64,000 bases of DNA from Manihot esculenta (GCF_001659605.2 NC_035166.2:18369279-18433278), one strand, 5' to 3'. Positions 47,540 to 61,103 are shown, numbered from the stretch's first letter. Notes: generated by a model not told the origin, from the letters alone. Program-made: numbers and translations.

Positions 47540-49455
47540 CAATGTGCCAACCAATTAGTTACGTTGATAATGATATTTGCAAAACTTACCATTAATATAG
47601 ACATATATATGGTAATATTAATATATTTTTTCATTATATATATGGTATATATTTTTCTTTATATGTTTTTCTTGTAAACGGATCCTAACATAATGCCCTA
47701 TCATTAATATAGTAAATATTTAAAAAATAAAAACGTAAGGATATTTATAATTCGATATTCTTAGTATATTTGTATTCCAATAGGGGTGTAAATAAATCAA
47801 ATTATTTATAAGGTATTCGAGACTTGGTTCGATAAAAATTGAACCAAATTTGATTCGTTTTTTAAACGACTCAATTTTAAAACTCGCCACTTAAACGAGT
47901 CAAATTTGAGTTCAATAGTATTCGTCTCATTAAAATCCGCGAGCTGGCTCGTTTTCAAGTTTATGAACAAATTCGCAAGCTAATTCATGGAGTTGGCTTG
48001 TTTTTAGATTCGTGAGCAGACTCATTGAACAGGCTCGTAAACTTGCTCATTAAGCAAATGCGTTGAATTGGCTCACGAGTAATCTTGTTAAATAGGCTCG
48101 TGAATAGTCTTGTTTAAGTAAACTCCTATACTAATTCATTAAGTAAACTCATGAATAAATTCATACATTATTAAAAAATAAAACTAACTCTAAATTATAA
48201 AATATAAATTATTATACTGAAAATTATTTTTTAGACTCTGAAATATAATATAATTAATGAATTTATTTTTTTATTTTTAAAATCTAATACTTTCGTTTTT
48301 CGGATTTAATTCCGTCAAAATTAAAGATTACTCCGTCAAAAATTTCTGTTAAGTTAATAATTTCAACTTGATTAAAGAAAAAGAAATATAATTTCAAAAA
48401 TACCCTTATCAATAATAAAATAAAAAATTACTATTTAATCATTCAATTTTAAAAAATATATTAAAATGTCTCAGACATTTTAAAAACTCTACTAATTAGT
48501 TTATCTATTGATTTTATCACTAAATATTTTACTATTTAATCTCTATAGTTTAGAAAAAATAATTAGTTGGTTCTTCAAATTGTTAAAAAGTTTACTAATT
48601 AGTCCCTCTATATTATAAATATTTTAGATTTCTTTATAATATTTAACTATTAAAATTAACAGAAAAACTAATTAGTAGACTTTTTAAAATGTCAAAAATA
48701 TTTTAATTAATTTTTCAAATTGCGAGCAGCGAACAGTATCACAAAAGTAATTTTTATTGAAATTTAACTTTTTATTTTTAATAATTTAAATTTTATATAT
48801 TTTTATTTTTATTATCTTTACTGAATTTAAATTTTAAACTTATTGAAATTTTTTTTATTTATGAAAATTGAGTTTCAGATTTTTTTTCCTTAAATTTTGA
48901 TGAAATTAAATTTTATGCACTAAAGTGTTGAATTCAAAAAATAGTGAGATAAGTATGTTAATTATGTAATATCTTAGGGACGAAAATTTATTTTTCCTTT
49001 AATTCTTTGAGAGATAACATATAAATTTATAAGAATTAAATTTTAGGAATTAAAGTGTTGGATTTTAAAAAGGGTAGTTGGATAATTTTTTTATCACTAA
49101 CAACATTTCTTATATAGAAATCTCTGATTTTGATGGAATTAAAATTCAGGAAAGAAAATGTTAAATTTTAAAAATAAAGAAATGAATCCGTTAATTACGC
49201 TATATTTCAAAGATTAAAAAATAATTTTCTCAATTCATTATTATATGATGTTAAACTTATTTTATATACATTTATATAATTAATTAAAGAATTTATAATG
49301 ATTATTAGGATCAATAAATACTAATATTTAAAATTATAAATAATAATAATAATAATGATAATAATAAATAATAATAAAATCTTAAAATATTTAAATATTT
49401 AATTTATTATTATCTAATCTTTAAAAAAAATTAAGAAAAAAAAAGTTTGAAAACC

Positions 49456-49520
49456 TTTTACCGAGCTGGAAATTGAACCCAGATCAAAAAATAGAATTGC
49501 TGCACCACTGCCCTAAAAAC
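49456..49520 (-). repeat. tRNA-like pol III remnant (SINE or tRNA relic)
   Basis: The minus strand reads TAGGGCAGTGGTGCA (A-box-like) and, about 30 bases later, GGGTTCAATTTCC (B-box-like). I cannot fold a complete tRNA. It most resembles a decayed tRNA-derived SINE head. Confidence 0.3.
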
Positions 49521-49592
49521 CTACACGATAAAGCAAAGTTCATGTAACGATAAATGCAAATGCTGACTTTTGCCCGTTGCCATTAATTCCGC

Positions 49593-49690
49593 ATCGAAAA
49601 TTTATGAAAAAATTGAGTTTAATTTTTCTGTGAAAAAACAGATCGAAAATTTATGAAAAAGTTGAGTTTAACTTGCCTATAAAAAAGTAT
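49593..49690 (+). repeat. Two-copy tandem repeat, period 49 bp
   Basis: ATCGAAAATTTATGAAAAA followed by (A/G)TTGAGTTTAA occurs twice, starting at 49593 and 49642. Confidence 0.75.
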
Positions 49691-50099
49691 TATCTCGTTT
49701 CAGAGACTTCAATAAATTTTTAATATAAGAAAATTATTTAAAATTTCTTAATTTTTTAATTATTTAAAATTTAAATAAATTAAACTCAAGTGAATTTTTA
49801 TTATAATTTTAATAAAATTTAAATTTGAGTTGAATTTATTTATTTATTTAAGTTTAAACTAGAGTTTTTGAATTAAATTTAATTTAGTTTGTTAAGGTGA
49901 TGAACGAACTTTTATGAATGAAATTAAAATTTAACTTTAATAAATTTTTTAAGAATCAAGCTTAAATTTAATAATTTTTTTATAAATCGATTTTGAGTTC
50001 ATATTTAGAGTTTGAACTTAAATTTTTAAATAATTTTATTAAATCAAACTAAACTCTTAAAATTCAATTTGATTTTGTTGGATTATACTCCTACCAATC

Positions 50100-53000
50100 A
50101 CATATTAATTAATTTTTATATTTTAAAAATAAAAAATATTTGCATGTACATAAATTCTACCTTTTTTAATACAATAAGAATATTTATAATTTATCTAAAT
50201 TAGGATTCCATTTGCCAATGCCGGAGGGAGAGGGTGGCAAGGGGCCATATTTGAAAATTTCTAAATTTATTTTAGAGGTAATGATGGAATTTCACATTAA
50301 ACTCTAATAAAATAAAACTCATCCCTCCCAATGTTTTTCTTATTAAATTTCTCTCCCACGACTCCACATTCACACCTTTTATTTTATTTTCTTTCATCAT
50401 TTTTTGATCTATAAAGTTTTTTTTTAATTATATATCTTTATTTTTCAAGTTTCCTACTTATTAAAGTCAAAATTATTTATATAATTTTTATTTAAATTTT
50501 AAATAAACAAAAAAACATTTAATATAAGTGTTTTAAAGTTTTTAAAAATTTATTAATTTATCCCTATTTTAAAACTAATAAATTAAAACACTTTTATATT
50601 TTAAAAACTTAAATTTATTCCTTACATTAAAAAACGCATTAATATATTTTAAATATCTATACTATTTATTTACTATAATTTTAATTATATATTTTATTAA
50701 ATTTATATAAATTTATATTATTTAATATATCTAATTAAAATTATACAGATAAGTCACTCTAATATAAAAATAAACTATTAAACTTTTAAAAAATTTAAAA
50801 TATATGTATTTACAGATTTAATCCGATAATATGACAAGTGCATTTAATAATTATGAAAAATCTCAAATTTCACTCCCCAATTCCTAATTTCCATTTCAAA
50901 AAAACAAAACTAAAATACCTGTCATAAAAAAAAAAAACTCAACCATGTCCTCCCTAAATACTATTTTTAGAGCAGTCATTCTTACTCATATTTTTTTAAT
51001 TTAAAAAACTAAAAAATTTATTTATAATCTTCAAGATTTTAATTTTAATTTTAATTTTTTTTAAATATTTATAAGATAAATTATTTATTTATTATTTATT
51101 TATTTTCGTACATTATTTTTTATTATTAAAAAGTTATTATTTTTATTATAAATAAGACTGAAATTATATATTTAGAAAATAATTTTTCAAATTTAAAATG
51201 TTTTATGAACATTTAACAGTTAAATCATTTAATGAATTTTATGAATTATTTAAATTTAAGAATATAAATTTTAAATCCGCCGTGGCCGTTTCCTCGAAAA
51301 AGTTGGAAACTCTATGCAGTAAAAAAATTGTCCAACATGCGTTTCCAAGAAATTTTATTTTCAATTTAATAAATAAATAAATACCATTTACTTTATTTAT
51401 TTTACAGAAAACAAATATATGGGAAATTTTTTTTTAGAAAATTAACTTATTTTTATTATTTACTGTTATTTTAAAATTAAAAAATACATATTTTTTAGAA
51501 ATTCTACTGATAATTATATAATTAGAATTATGTGAAATTCATTAAATCTTTCTTTTAGAATTCTAAATTTTGAAAAAATTTGAAAGAAATGAATTATTTT
51601 TCTCAAAATTTTGCATTTGGCAAAATCCATAGCATAAGAATTCAATTCTCTTAAATTTTTGTGAGAATTGATTTTGAATTAAAAATAAATTTTATCAAAA
51701 TTATTAAAATTTTATAAAAAATTATTTTGTTTAAGATTATTTACATCAAAGTTATTTAATTTTAAAATTTTTTATTTTTTATCTTTAATTTTAAATTTAT
51801 TTTTTATTTTTAATTAATAACTGCTCTTTATAAAAATTATTTTAATTTAATAGTAAATATTAATATTTAATACATTTATAATTAATATTAAAAAATTTAT
51901 TATATTATTTTATTAATTTAAAAAATAATTTTTATATTTTTAATAGTAAAAAATTATGTAAAATGGAAATTTTAAATATTATAAAATATTAATAATATAA
52001 AAATGGTGGTTATTTATAAAAATAATAAGAATGATAAATAAATTAAATTAATTTAAATTTTATTATTAATCTTTCCAATATAAAAAATTTAACTAAATTT
52101 TATTATATTTAAATTGATTTCAAATAAATAAATTCTTTCATAAATACAAATGAATTGAATTCCAGTGATAGAATTCAATTCTTTTCTAAGAACAATTGCA
52201 TACAAATGCTAATTGAATTTTAAATAAAATTGATTTGAAATGAATTTTATTATTTGGTTTGATATAATTTAAAATGCAGAATTCAATAATTTCATATAAT
52301 TTCTGTTTGATTTAATTTTATAATTAAAATTTATTTATTTTTAATTACTAAATTATATAAAGCATATAGAAAAAATCATATTCACAATACAAATATAATA
52401 ACTAATCAATAATAATATTAATAATTATAATTATAAAATATAAATTCATTAACAACGTATTAGTAAAATTAAAAATAAATTAACATAACAGTTGATATTA
52501 GCATATATTTTTATGTAAAAAAATTTTAATCAATTGAATGGATTCTAAAAGCTTAAAGTAGATGATCGGTTGTTTAGTAGCATTTAAACTTTTTATTTAA
52601 TATTTATAAAATAATATAAAAATTAAAAATATAAATATAAATATTTATTAAAATAATTTAATAGTTTATTTTGTAATCATTAATTTTTTAAATTATTTAT
52701 TTAATTAACTAATAAAATAAATGATAATTGAAAGATAGAGTTTTGTTATAGACATTTTAGTCCATAAAATATTGTAAAATTCATTTCAAATTCTTTCAAA
52801 CTTAAAAGAGTTGGTTTTAATTATAATCAATTTTATGAAATTCAATTTTTAAATTGAATTCTAATTTTTTTCTTTAAATCAAACACATAAAACATAAAAT
52901 TTAATTGAAAGATTTTAGGAATTGGAATTGAGTATCTTAAGTTAATTAGAATATAAAAATAAAAAAAGTTTTTTTTTATTTTATTCAAAATAATTTGAAC

Positions 53001-53582
53001 GTAACTCGACAATTTGTGGAAGGAAAAGATGAGGTGGTTGACGTTTAATGGCGATTATACTGACGCTCAAATAAAGTTTTTAAGAAGAGCGAGTGTAAAT
53101 ATAAAACTTGAATTTAAAAATTTGAGACTTAAAATATATACTTTAAATTTTGTATCTGTTTTGCTTTTATACAATAATAAGATAAGGTTAGTTATCGATT
53201 CTCCTTAGAGTCTAATTAATACCGTCTAGTAGATAAGAGATCAGTGATTATAAATGTAATGAGAATTTATTATGTAACGTTTTTAAATGATAATAAAATG
53301 ATTTGAGACAGTACTGAGGGATGAGACTTTTATCAAATTGAACGCTATTCATTCAATCAATCGAGTTTTTTCTTTAGGAGATTAAAGTTGAGTGATTGAG
53401 GATCGTATCGTATATTGACAATATATTAATCAGGTTGAGCGATCATTTCAGAAATCTTCTAAAAAATCTTTGGATTTTCATATTCAAAGTTTTACTGTTG
53501 ATTTCATAATCTGGACATGTGTACAAACGAATTGGCTCCCTGACTCATGTCTCTTATTTATTCTGATAATAAATAATATTAT
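50100..53582. other. AT-rich intergenic region without recognisable genes
   Basis: Very AT-rich throughout. Open frames such as 51198-51380 and 53014-53208 are short, low complexity and match no family I know. Repeated AATTGAATTC-like strings in both orientations (about 51590-51660, 52150-52200, 52780-52870) hint at decayed small inverted-repeat elements, but I cannot define ends. A slightly GC-richer island is at 51280-51350. Confidence 0.6.
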
Positions 53583-53603
53583 TGTCACTACAAGAATTCA
53601 CAA

Positions 53604-54242
<639 letters not shown>

Positions 54243-54520
54243 TGAAATGTTCTTTTTTAAAGCCATGTTCTTCCATGTAACCATCTCTACCGGGCCAGAA
54301 GTTTTTTAATACGTATTTATGAATTAAGTGAAGAATTTAGTTTGAATTTCAATTTTGGGTTTTTCAACGTATTTAGAACTTAGATCAGCTCTTACTAGTG
54401 CGTTTTTAATTCTTGGAGCTCATGGATTCTATATGAGCGCAGTACTTGTTCTGAACCTCAATTTGTTAGTCGTGGAATTCACTAAAGTCGAAATTATAGG
54501 GCTAGATGATGTTGATTTTT

Positions 54521-54690
54521 ACACTTGTGCACCAGCTGGTGCACTTGTGCACCTGCTGGTGCACTTGTGGACCTGCTGGTGCACATTTCAAGTGCACCAG
54601 CAGGTGCACTTGGACAAGTGCACATGCTGGTGCACTTGGACAAGTGCACCAGCACTTGCCTTGTGCACCTGCTGGTGCACTTGTGCAAAG
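54521..54690 (+). repeat. Palindromic tandem array 1 in the CACTA element
   Basis: Tandem GTGCACCTGCTGGTGCAC and GTGCACTTGGACAAGTGCAC units, each close to self-complementary. The same units form array 2 at 56376-56985. No stop codons occur across much of it in several frames, giving spurious open frames rich in His/Leu/Val or Cys/Ala/Pro. Confidence 0.9.
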
Positions 54691-55488
54691 GTATACTTTT
54701 TTAAAGGTATACTTTTTTAAAGTGTATGCTTTTAAGATCTTTGGTAAGATATCACATGGCATTGGTTATTTCCAGTGCCAATTGAGCTTGATGTACAAGT
54801 TTAGAGTATTCTTTTGGGGTTCAATCAAATGGATTATGTTATATTTTCAAGCTAGCTACGGTCATGTATTTAGGAATGAAGAAGAGCCAAACCTAGATTA
54901 ATCCCATCTTTTGTTTATACGGAGTGCAGTTGACTAGACATGCTAACCAGCAAAATTGGCAGTTTTTTAGTCTTGTATTATGGGAAACACGTTTGAAGTT
55001 CAAAGATAGTGCAACTGTGCAAAACAAACTTGAGGATTCAAAGTCTATAAAGTTGGAAGTAAGTATAAAATTGATTATTTGGGGGCAATTTTTTTTATAA
55101 AAAAAATGGTATTGCTTGTAGGCCTGTGCTTTTATGAAATATGAAAGCTCATTTTTATGTTGGATAGATAGTATTAAATTTTTTTTTTTATCAGGTATGC
55201 ATTTTGTATGGAAAGTGCAACTGCCAGTATATTCCCAAATGCTTCACCTCGTTATTCTTGTTGGTTGTGGGTTTTCGTTATCCTGGCATGTCAATTTCAA
55301 TCTTGCTTATTTTTGGACATCTAAATGTTCACTTCTCCCAAATCATTCCTTGAACACTTTTCATTGTGTTTTGTTGCATTGATTCTGGGCATCATAATTG
55401 TTTCTTCATCATATATTTTAGATGTTCTCAAGAAGCTAACAACACAATTTTATCTCATTTAATACGTGTCTCTTTTCTGCATATGCAG

Positions 55489-55591
55489 GTTTCCGATTAT
55501 TGAACCTGACCCTGGTCATACAAAGCTTCAGCTTGCTAGCAGTGGCTTGGAAGCCATCAGACGAATAACAACCCCGATTGCTGCAGTTGCT
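55489..55591 (+). pseudogene. Captured exon of a guanylate-binding-protein-like GTPase, first part
   Basis: After acceptor TATGCAG the frame reads FPIIEPDPGHTKLQLASSG and on to ITTPIAAVAV. This resembles the stretch just before the P-loop of plant guanylate-binding (GB1/RHD3-type) proteins. It ends at donor GCT|GTATGC. The following segment at 56361-56375 joins in frame to give ITTPIAAVAVIGPY, so the intron (55592-56360) was captured with the exons. The P-loop itself is not present. Identification is from memory of the family. Confidence 0.72.
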
Positions 55592-56360
55592 GTATGCATG
55601 AGATACATCTTCTTAAGTTTCTAAGAATTGCAACTTATTTTCACCTAATTTAGTTAAAAGATACATGAAGTTTGAGCTCATTATACTACCATGAGAAAAA
55701 TATATGACGAATTTATTTGCTGTTCTTAGAAGGAAAGTGATCTTGTTGTTTTTTGGAGCTTGTGTTCCCTTCTGAGCGACTATTTGATAAATTTTAACAT
55801 TTTTGTTTATTATCAAAATGAAATTGTTGTCCATGAGTGTAATGTTAATATGGAGTCATAAGTTGAAAATTGAATCTGGATCTAGAAAGGATAGTTATGG
55901 AATCTTTCACCAACCATGAGAAAGAAGAAAAATAAACTTGTGGAGATCAGTTGTAGTGAGAGGGTTGATGTTTTCTATATTTTTTCTGCCTAATCAGTTG
56001 CTGCTTTGTGGGATCCCATGCTATTCCTCATGATTTGGGATTCAGAACTCTTGTTGACAGTGAATTTATGATGATAAGAAATCTATGCTTGAGACAATTC
56101 TAAGTTTCATCAAATTTTAGGAATTCTCATGTCTTATAAAAATTTTGTATGAGGCAGTGAAACTTGACCAATTTCTTGATGCTTTTTGCGCAACAGTTTT
56201 GTATTAGTTGTCCATATAGCATGTCTAGCATTTAACATGTAAACTTTTTTTGTTAAAAAAATGTAGAAATTATATTTATAATATACATAACCATGAAGAG
56301 CAGCTGTTCTATTGTATTTTGCATATATTTTTCCTCTTATACTGATGGTTGCATAATCAG

Positions 56361-56375
56361 GTCATTGGTCCATAC
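56361..56375 (+). pseudogene. Captured GBP-like exon, second part, truncated by array 2
   Basis: After acceptor AATCAG five codons (VIGPY) complete the AVAVIGPY motif that leads to the P-loop in this family. Homology ends exactly where the palindromic array begins at 56376. Confidence 0.65.
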
Positions 56376-56985
56376 CTGCTGGTGCACTTGCCTTGTGCAC
56401 CTGCTGGTGCACTTGGCAAGTGCACCAGCAGGTGCACATTTCAAGTGCACCAGCAGGTGCACTTGGACAAGTGCACTTGCTAGTGCACTTGTGCACTTGC
56501 TGGTGCACTTGGCAAGTGCACCAGTAGGTGCACATTTCAAGTGCACCAGCAGGTGCACTTGTGCACCTGCTGGTGCACTTGGCAAGTGCACCAGTAGGTG
56601 CACATTTCAAGTGCACCAGCAGGTGCACTTGGACAAGTGCACATGCTGGTGCACTTGGACAAGTGCACCAGCACTTGCCTTGTGCACCTGCTGGTGCACT
56701 TGCCAAGTGCACGAGCAGGTGCACATTTCAAGTGCACCAGCAGGTGCACTTGGACAAGTGCACTTGCTGGTGCACTTGTGCACCAGCTGGTGCACTTGTG
56801 CACCTGCTGGTGCACTTGAAATACCAGCAAGTGCACTTGTCCAAGTGCACCTGCTGGTGCACTTGAAATGTGCACCTGCTGGTGCACTTGGCAAGTGCAC
56901 CAGCAGGTGCACAAGGCAAGTGCACCAGCAGGTGCACTTCAAAGTGCCAGAGCAAATGCACAAGTAAATACAGCAGCAGGTGCAC
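56376..56985 (+). repeat. Palindromic tandem array 2 in the CACTA element
   Basis: About 600 bp built from GTGCACCTGCTGGTGCAC, CACTTGGCAAGTGCACC, CACTTGGACAAGTGCAC and CACATTTCAAGTGCACC units in alternating orientation. Single-stranded copies could fold into long hairpins. The array decays at its right end (56940-56985). Confidence 0.92.
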
Positions 56986-57151
56986 ATTGGCAGTGAAATT
57001 GAAATCTAATTGCATTGTGAAATTTTTTTGTTGCATGTGTTTGAATTTACACTAAGTGTGCGTGGATAGGTAGATATTCCAAACATGATGCATTTTTAAT
57101 ATGGATGATGGCTGAATACGTATACTGATTGCTGTAATTTCTCATTAACAG

Positions 57152-57219
57152 CCTAACGAACCTGGTTATACTGCCCCGCCACCTTCCCCTCCAGTAGAAG
57201 ATACTGCCATTGATATCAG
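57152..57219 (+). pseudogene. Exon-like fragment of unknown origin
   Basis: After acceptor TTAACAG, 68 bases read PNEPGYTAPPPSPPVEDTAI. They end at CAG|GCAAGT, a GC-type donor. The base composition and reading suggest a captured host exon rather than transposon sequence. I do not recognise the parent gene. It could instead be a 5' non-coding exon of the transposase transcript. Confidence 0.45.
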
Positions 57220-57380
57220 GCAAGTTCAAATTTATGTTAATATTTAGTTCCAAAATGAATGTAGTTATCAGATTATCATTTTGATATAATGCACAATTTA
57301 ATTGTTGGTTTTCAGGCTCTGTTCGAAGATAGGGTTTATAAGTTATTTGTTTTCATATCAGCATATTAATTGTAGTTAAT

Positions 57381-60300
57381 ATGACTGCTGAACGAAGTTG
57401 GATGTATGCTCGTCTCATAGACGGTTTACTGAATCCCAGATATTTAGAGGGTATGAATGAATTTCTAGAGAAAGCTAAGACCTGCACAGAGTATTTAAAT
57501 GGCGATCAGATCCGCTGTCCTTGTAATCGATTTAAGTGCCAGAACCGTAGCTTTCAAGATGAAAATACAGTTAAATATCATTTAATGAAGCATGGTTTTG
57601 TTCAAAATTACCTTGTTTGGTATTTGCACGGTGAAACTGAAGTGCATGACGGATATGGTGATACAGATTTAGACATGTCTTATGGTTCTGACAGTGTTAA
57701 TCACCCAAATTTCAATCGTTTTGAGGACATGGTCATGGATGCAACAAGCTGTCATGTAATGCATAATGATACATATGAGATGCCAAACTCGGCTGCACAG
57801 AAACTGTATGATATGTTAAATGCATCTAAGCAACAACTATGGCCTGGCTGTGAAACTCACTCCCAGTTATCAGCTGTTTCACGTTTATTAAATCTGAAGG
57901 CTGAACATCATTTCTCGGAACAGTGTTTTGATCAGATTTGTGAACTCATGAAGGAGATGTTACCGAGTGACAATGTCATGACGGACAGCTTTTACTCAAC
58001 AAAGAGACTAGTCCGAGGATTGGGGCTTCCTGTACAAAAGATACACTGTTGTGCGAATGGTTGTATGATTTTTTGGGAAAATGATAAAGAACTTACACGA
58101 TGCAAATTTTGTGACCATGAAAGGTTCAAACGCCTGAAGCACAACTTGGGGAAAGGGAAGAGTCAAATACCATACAAAAAGATGTATTACTTCCCCATTA
58201 CACCACGTTTGCAAAGACTTTATGCGTCATGTGTTACAGCTAAGTATATGACTTGGCACAATGACCATGCAACTGAGAATGGGGTGATGCGCCACTGTTC
58301 AGATGCTCCTGCTTGGAAGCATTTCAACCAAACTCATCCAACCTTTGCACTGGAGGCCCGAAATGTCAGACTTGGCCTTTGCACTGATGGATTTCAACCA
58401 TTCGGTCAATCTGGGCAACAATATTCTTCATGGCCAGTAATACTAACTCCATACAATTTGCCACCAGGTATGTGTATGAAAGATGAGTACATGTTCCTGA
58501 CAATTATAATACCTGGTCCCAAGAATCCGAAAGAGAAGCTTGATGTGTACATGCAGCCATTAGTGCAAGAATTGAAAGAACTTTGGGCAACTGGTGTTAA
58601 TACTTACGATGCTTTCCAACAGAACAATTTTACTATGCGTGCTGCATTAATTTGGACTATAAGTGACTTCCCTGCTTATTCAATGCTCTCAGGGTGGAGC
58701 ACTGCAGGACGCACTGCATGTCCCTACTGTATGGAAAACACAGATGCATTTACATTACGAAAGGGGGGTAAACAAACATGGTTTGACAGTCATCGGAAGT
58801 TCTTGCCTGACGACCACCCTTTCCGTCGAAACAAGACATCTTTTATTAAAAACAAATGTGTATCGAAGTCACCACCGCCAATTAGAACTGGGGAATACTT
58901 GCTAAAAGAAATTGAGCAAATTGGGTTGAGGCGGGTTATAGACATTGACAGTCATGAAATAAATTGTCGGCTTTCAAAGATAACTGGTTGGCGTAAGCGG
59001 AGCATATTATGGGATTTGCCATATTGGTCTTCAAATTTGATTCGCCACAATCTTGATGTCATGCACATTGAAAAGAATGTATTTGAAAATATTTTTAATA
59101 CAGTTATGAATGTGGAGGGGAAGACAAAAGACAATATCAAATCAAGGGAAGATTTAAATGAAATATGCAGGAGACCAGAATTGAAGAAAGATCCAATTAG
59201 CGGGAAATATCCAAAAGCATGTTATTGTTTGGATAACCAATCGAAGGTGATACTTTGTGATTGGCTTAAAACACTCAAATTCCCTGACGGATTTGTTTCC
59301 AATCTAGGGAGATGTGTTGATAGTCGGAAGCTTAGACTTTTTGGTATGAAAAGCCACGACTGTCATGTTTTCATGCAACGAATTCTTCCTATAGCTCTCA
59401 GAGAGTTCTTACCAAATAATGTTTGGCAACCAATAACAGAGCTTAGCAATTTCTTTAGAGAACTCACCTCAACTACACTTACTAATGGGGACATGCAACG
59501 GTTACATGAACAAATTCCTGTGATCCTTTGTAAGCTTGAACGAGTTTTTCCTCCAAGTCTGTTTGATTCAATGGAACATTTACCAGTACACCTTGCATAT
59601 GAGGCATTAATTGCAGGACCAGTACAATATCGGTGGATGTACCCATTTGAGAGGTACACGTACTTCATATTTACTCGCACTCCTTACCATGATGAATTAC
59701 TTAGTAAACATATATAATTTTTGTTTCCACACACTAGGTACTTGAGAAAGTTAAAGAACAATGTTAAAAATAAAGCAAGGGTTGAAGGTTCAATATGCAA
59801 TGCTTACTTGGTAGAAGAAGCAAGTGCATTTTCTGCTCACTACTTTGAAGCACATGTAATGACCAGACATCGAAAGGTTCCACGCAACTTGCATGAATTT
59901 GTATCTGATGATGACATACCAGGTAAATTAAGCATATTCAAATGCACAGGTAGAACTATCGGAAAAGGAAAATCCAGATATATGACTGAAGATGAAATCC
60001 AAGCCGCTCAAACATATATTCTATTAAATTGTCCAGAGGTGAAAACATATATTGAGTAAGTATTGGTAGTTATACTAATAGTCAAATACCTCTTATATTG
60101 TACATTATTGTTAAACATTACTTGTTTCTCTATATGTATAGTATTTATGTGGAGCGAGTAAAGTCGACACAACCAAATATCACAGATGCAGCTGTTGATG
60201 AAAAACTAGAGACGGACTTTGTCAAATGGTTTTACAAGTATGCCCATGAATCGCCAAACAATGTACAAAATCAGCTTATGCAAGATGTGGCGAAGGGACC

Positions 60301-60961
60301 ACTCAGAAGTGTCACCACTTTTAATGGGTATTGTGTTAATGGATGTAAATTCAACACAATCAATGGAAATTCAAGTAGTAACTCAATGAATTTTGGTGTA
60401 TGTATAAAAGGGAGTAATTACAGTTCTGAAGAAAGTGACTACTATGGACAGTTGGTCGAGGTGTTGCGATTGGAGTATCCGGGGCTACCAATTAAGCGGA
60501 CTGTACTTTTCAAATGTGACTGGTTTGATCCAACACCAAATACGGGCACCAAGGTGCACCGACAGTATAGAATTGTTGATATTAACAATAAGCGTAGCTA
60601 CAGTAAGTACGAGCCATTTGTATTGGCCTCTCAGGCAACACAAGTCGTTTATGCTTCATACCCGAGCAAGCGTCGTGACAAAAATGATTGGTGGGCTGTG
60701 ATGAAAGTTAAAGGTAGACCCGTTGTTGAACTATCTCAAACGTCTTCAAAGACATATGAACCTTTTCAAGAAGATGACATAGAATATGCTGAAGTAAATA
60801 TCGATGATATTAATCAACAACACTGCCTCAATGATCCTAGCGGAGGAATGACTGAGATTCATGATGACGTTTCGACAGATGAAGACGAATTCCTTAGTGA
60901 CCCTGATTCTGATGCAGATGCAGACGGTGATAATGAGTACAATTCATATGAATCAGAGTAA
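57381..60961 (+). CDS. CACTA transposase, TNP2 type (3 exons)
   Basis: Exons 57381-59653, 59738-60055 and 60142-60961 join to 3411 bases, 1136 residues, with GT-AG introns of 84 and 86 bp. The splice joins read PFER|YLRKL and TYI|DIYVE. An N-terminal transposase-associated domain (about 5-85, with CPCNRFKC) comes first. The TNP2 domain (about 215-440) has CTDGFQPFG near 333, and HNLDVMHIEKNVFENI near 555 supplies further likely catalytic acidic residues. A DUF4218-type region (about 650-800) spans the first intron. A DUF4216-type region (about 965-1040, with FKCDWFD) and an acidic tail follow. TNP2 proteins cut the CACTA ends in the nucleus. A 5' non-coding exon ending before the ATG is possible (acceptor TTTTCAG at about 57316). 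No stop or frameshift is seen. Confidence 0.93.
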
Positions 60962-61103
60962 ATTCATCCATATACTAAAGAAGTTTGGAGTTGTATATTT
61001 CTTTTATTACTCAGTGAGTACCTTAATACATTTGTATATATTTAATATAATGTTTATGAACTTTATATTATTTTTGACTATGACATTTTTTGTTTATTCA
61101 CAG

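Larger units (their letters stand above)
47782..50092. mobile_element. Possible decayed non-autonomous hAT-like element
   Basis: The left end reads TAGGGGTGTAAATAAATCAAA, followed by degenerate GGCTCGTGAA/AAACGAG-type repeats (about 47870-48110) typical of plant hAT-like elements. The right end, reverse complemented, reads TAGGAGTATAATCC, a partial match to the left terminus. Both flanks carry CCAA next to the end, but no clear 8-bp duplication is visible. There is no transposase. It could be two unrelated fragments. Confidence 0.35.

Noticed and set aside
51198..51380. Short 60-residue frame in AT-rich DNA
   Set aside because: Low-complexity Asn/Lys/Phe composition, no upstream signal and no family resemblance; expected by chance.
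56293..56967. A 224-residue open frame across palindromic array 2, and several overlapping frames on both strands
   Set aside because: The repeat unit lacks stop codons in most frames, so long frames arise automatically. The product is a simple His/Leu/Val and Cys/Ala repeat with no domain.
59654..59737. Stop codon ending the TNP2 frame at 59717, suggesting a truncated transposase
   Set aside because: A GT-AG intron at 59654-59737 removes it and restores the conserved PFERY-LRKL sequence.
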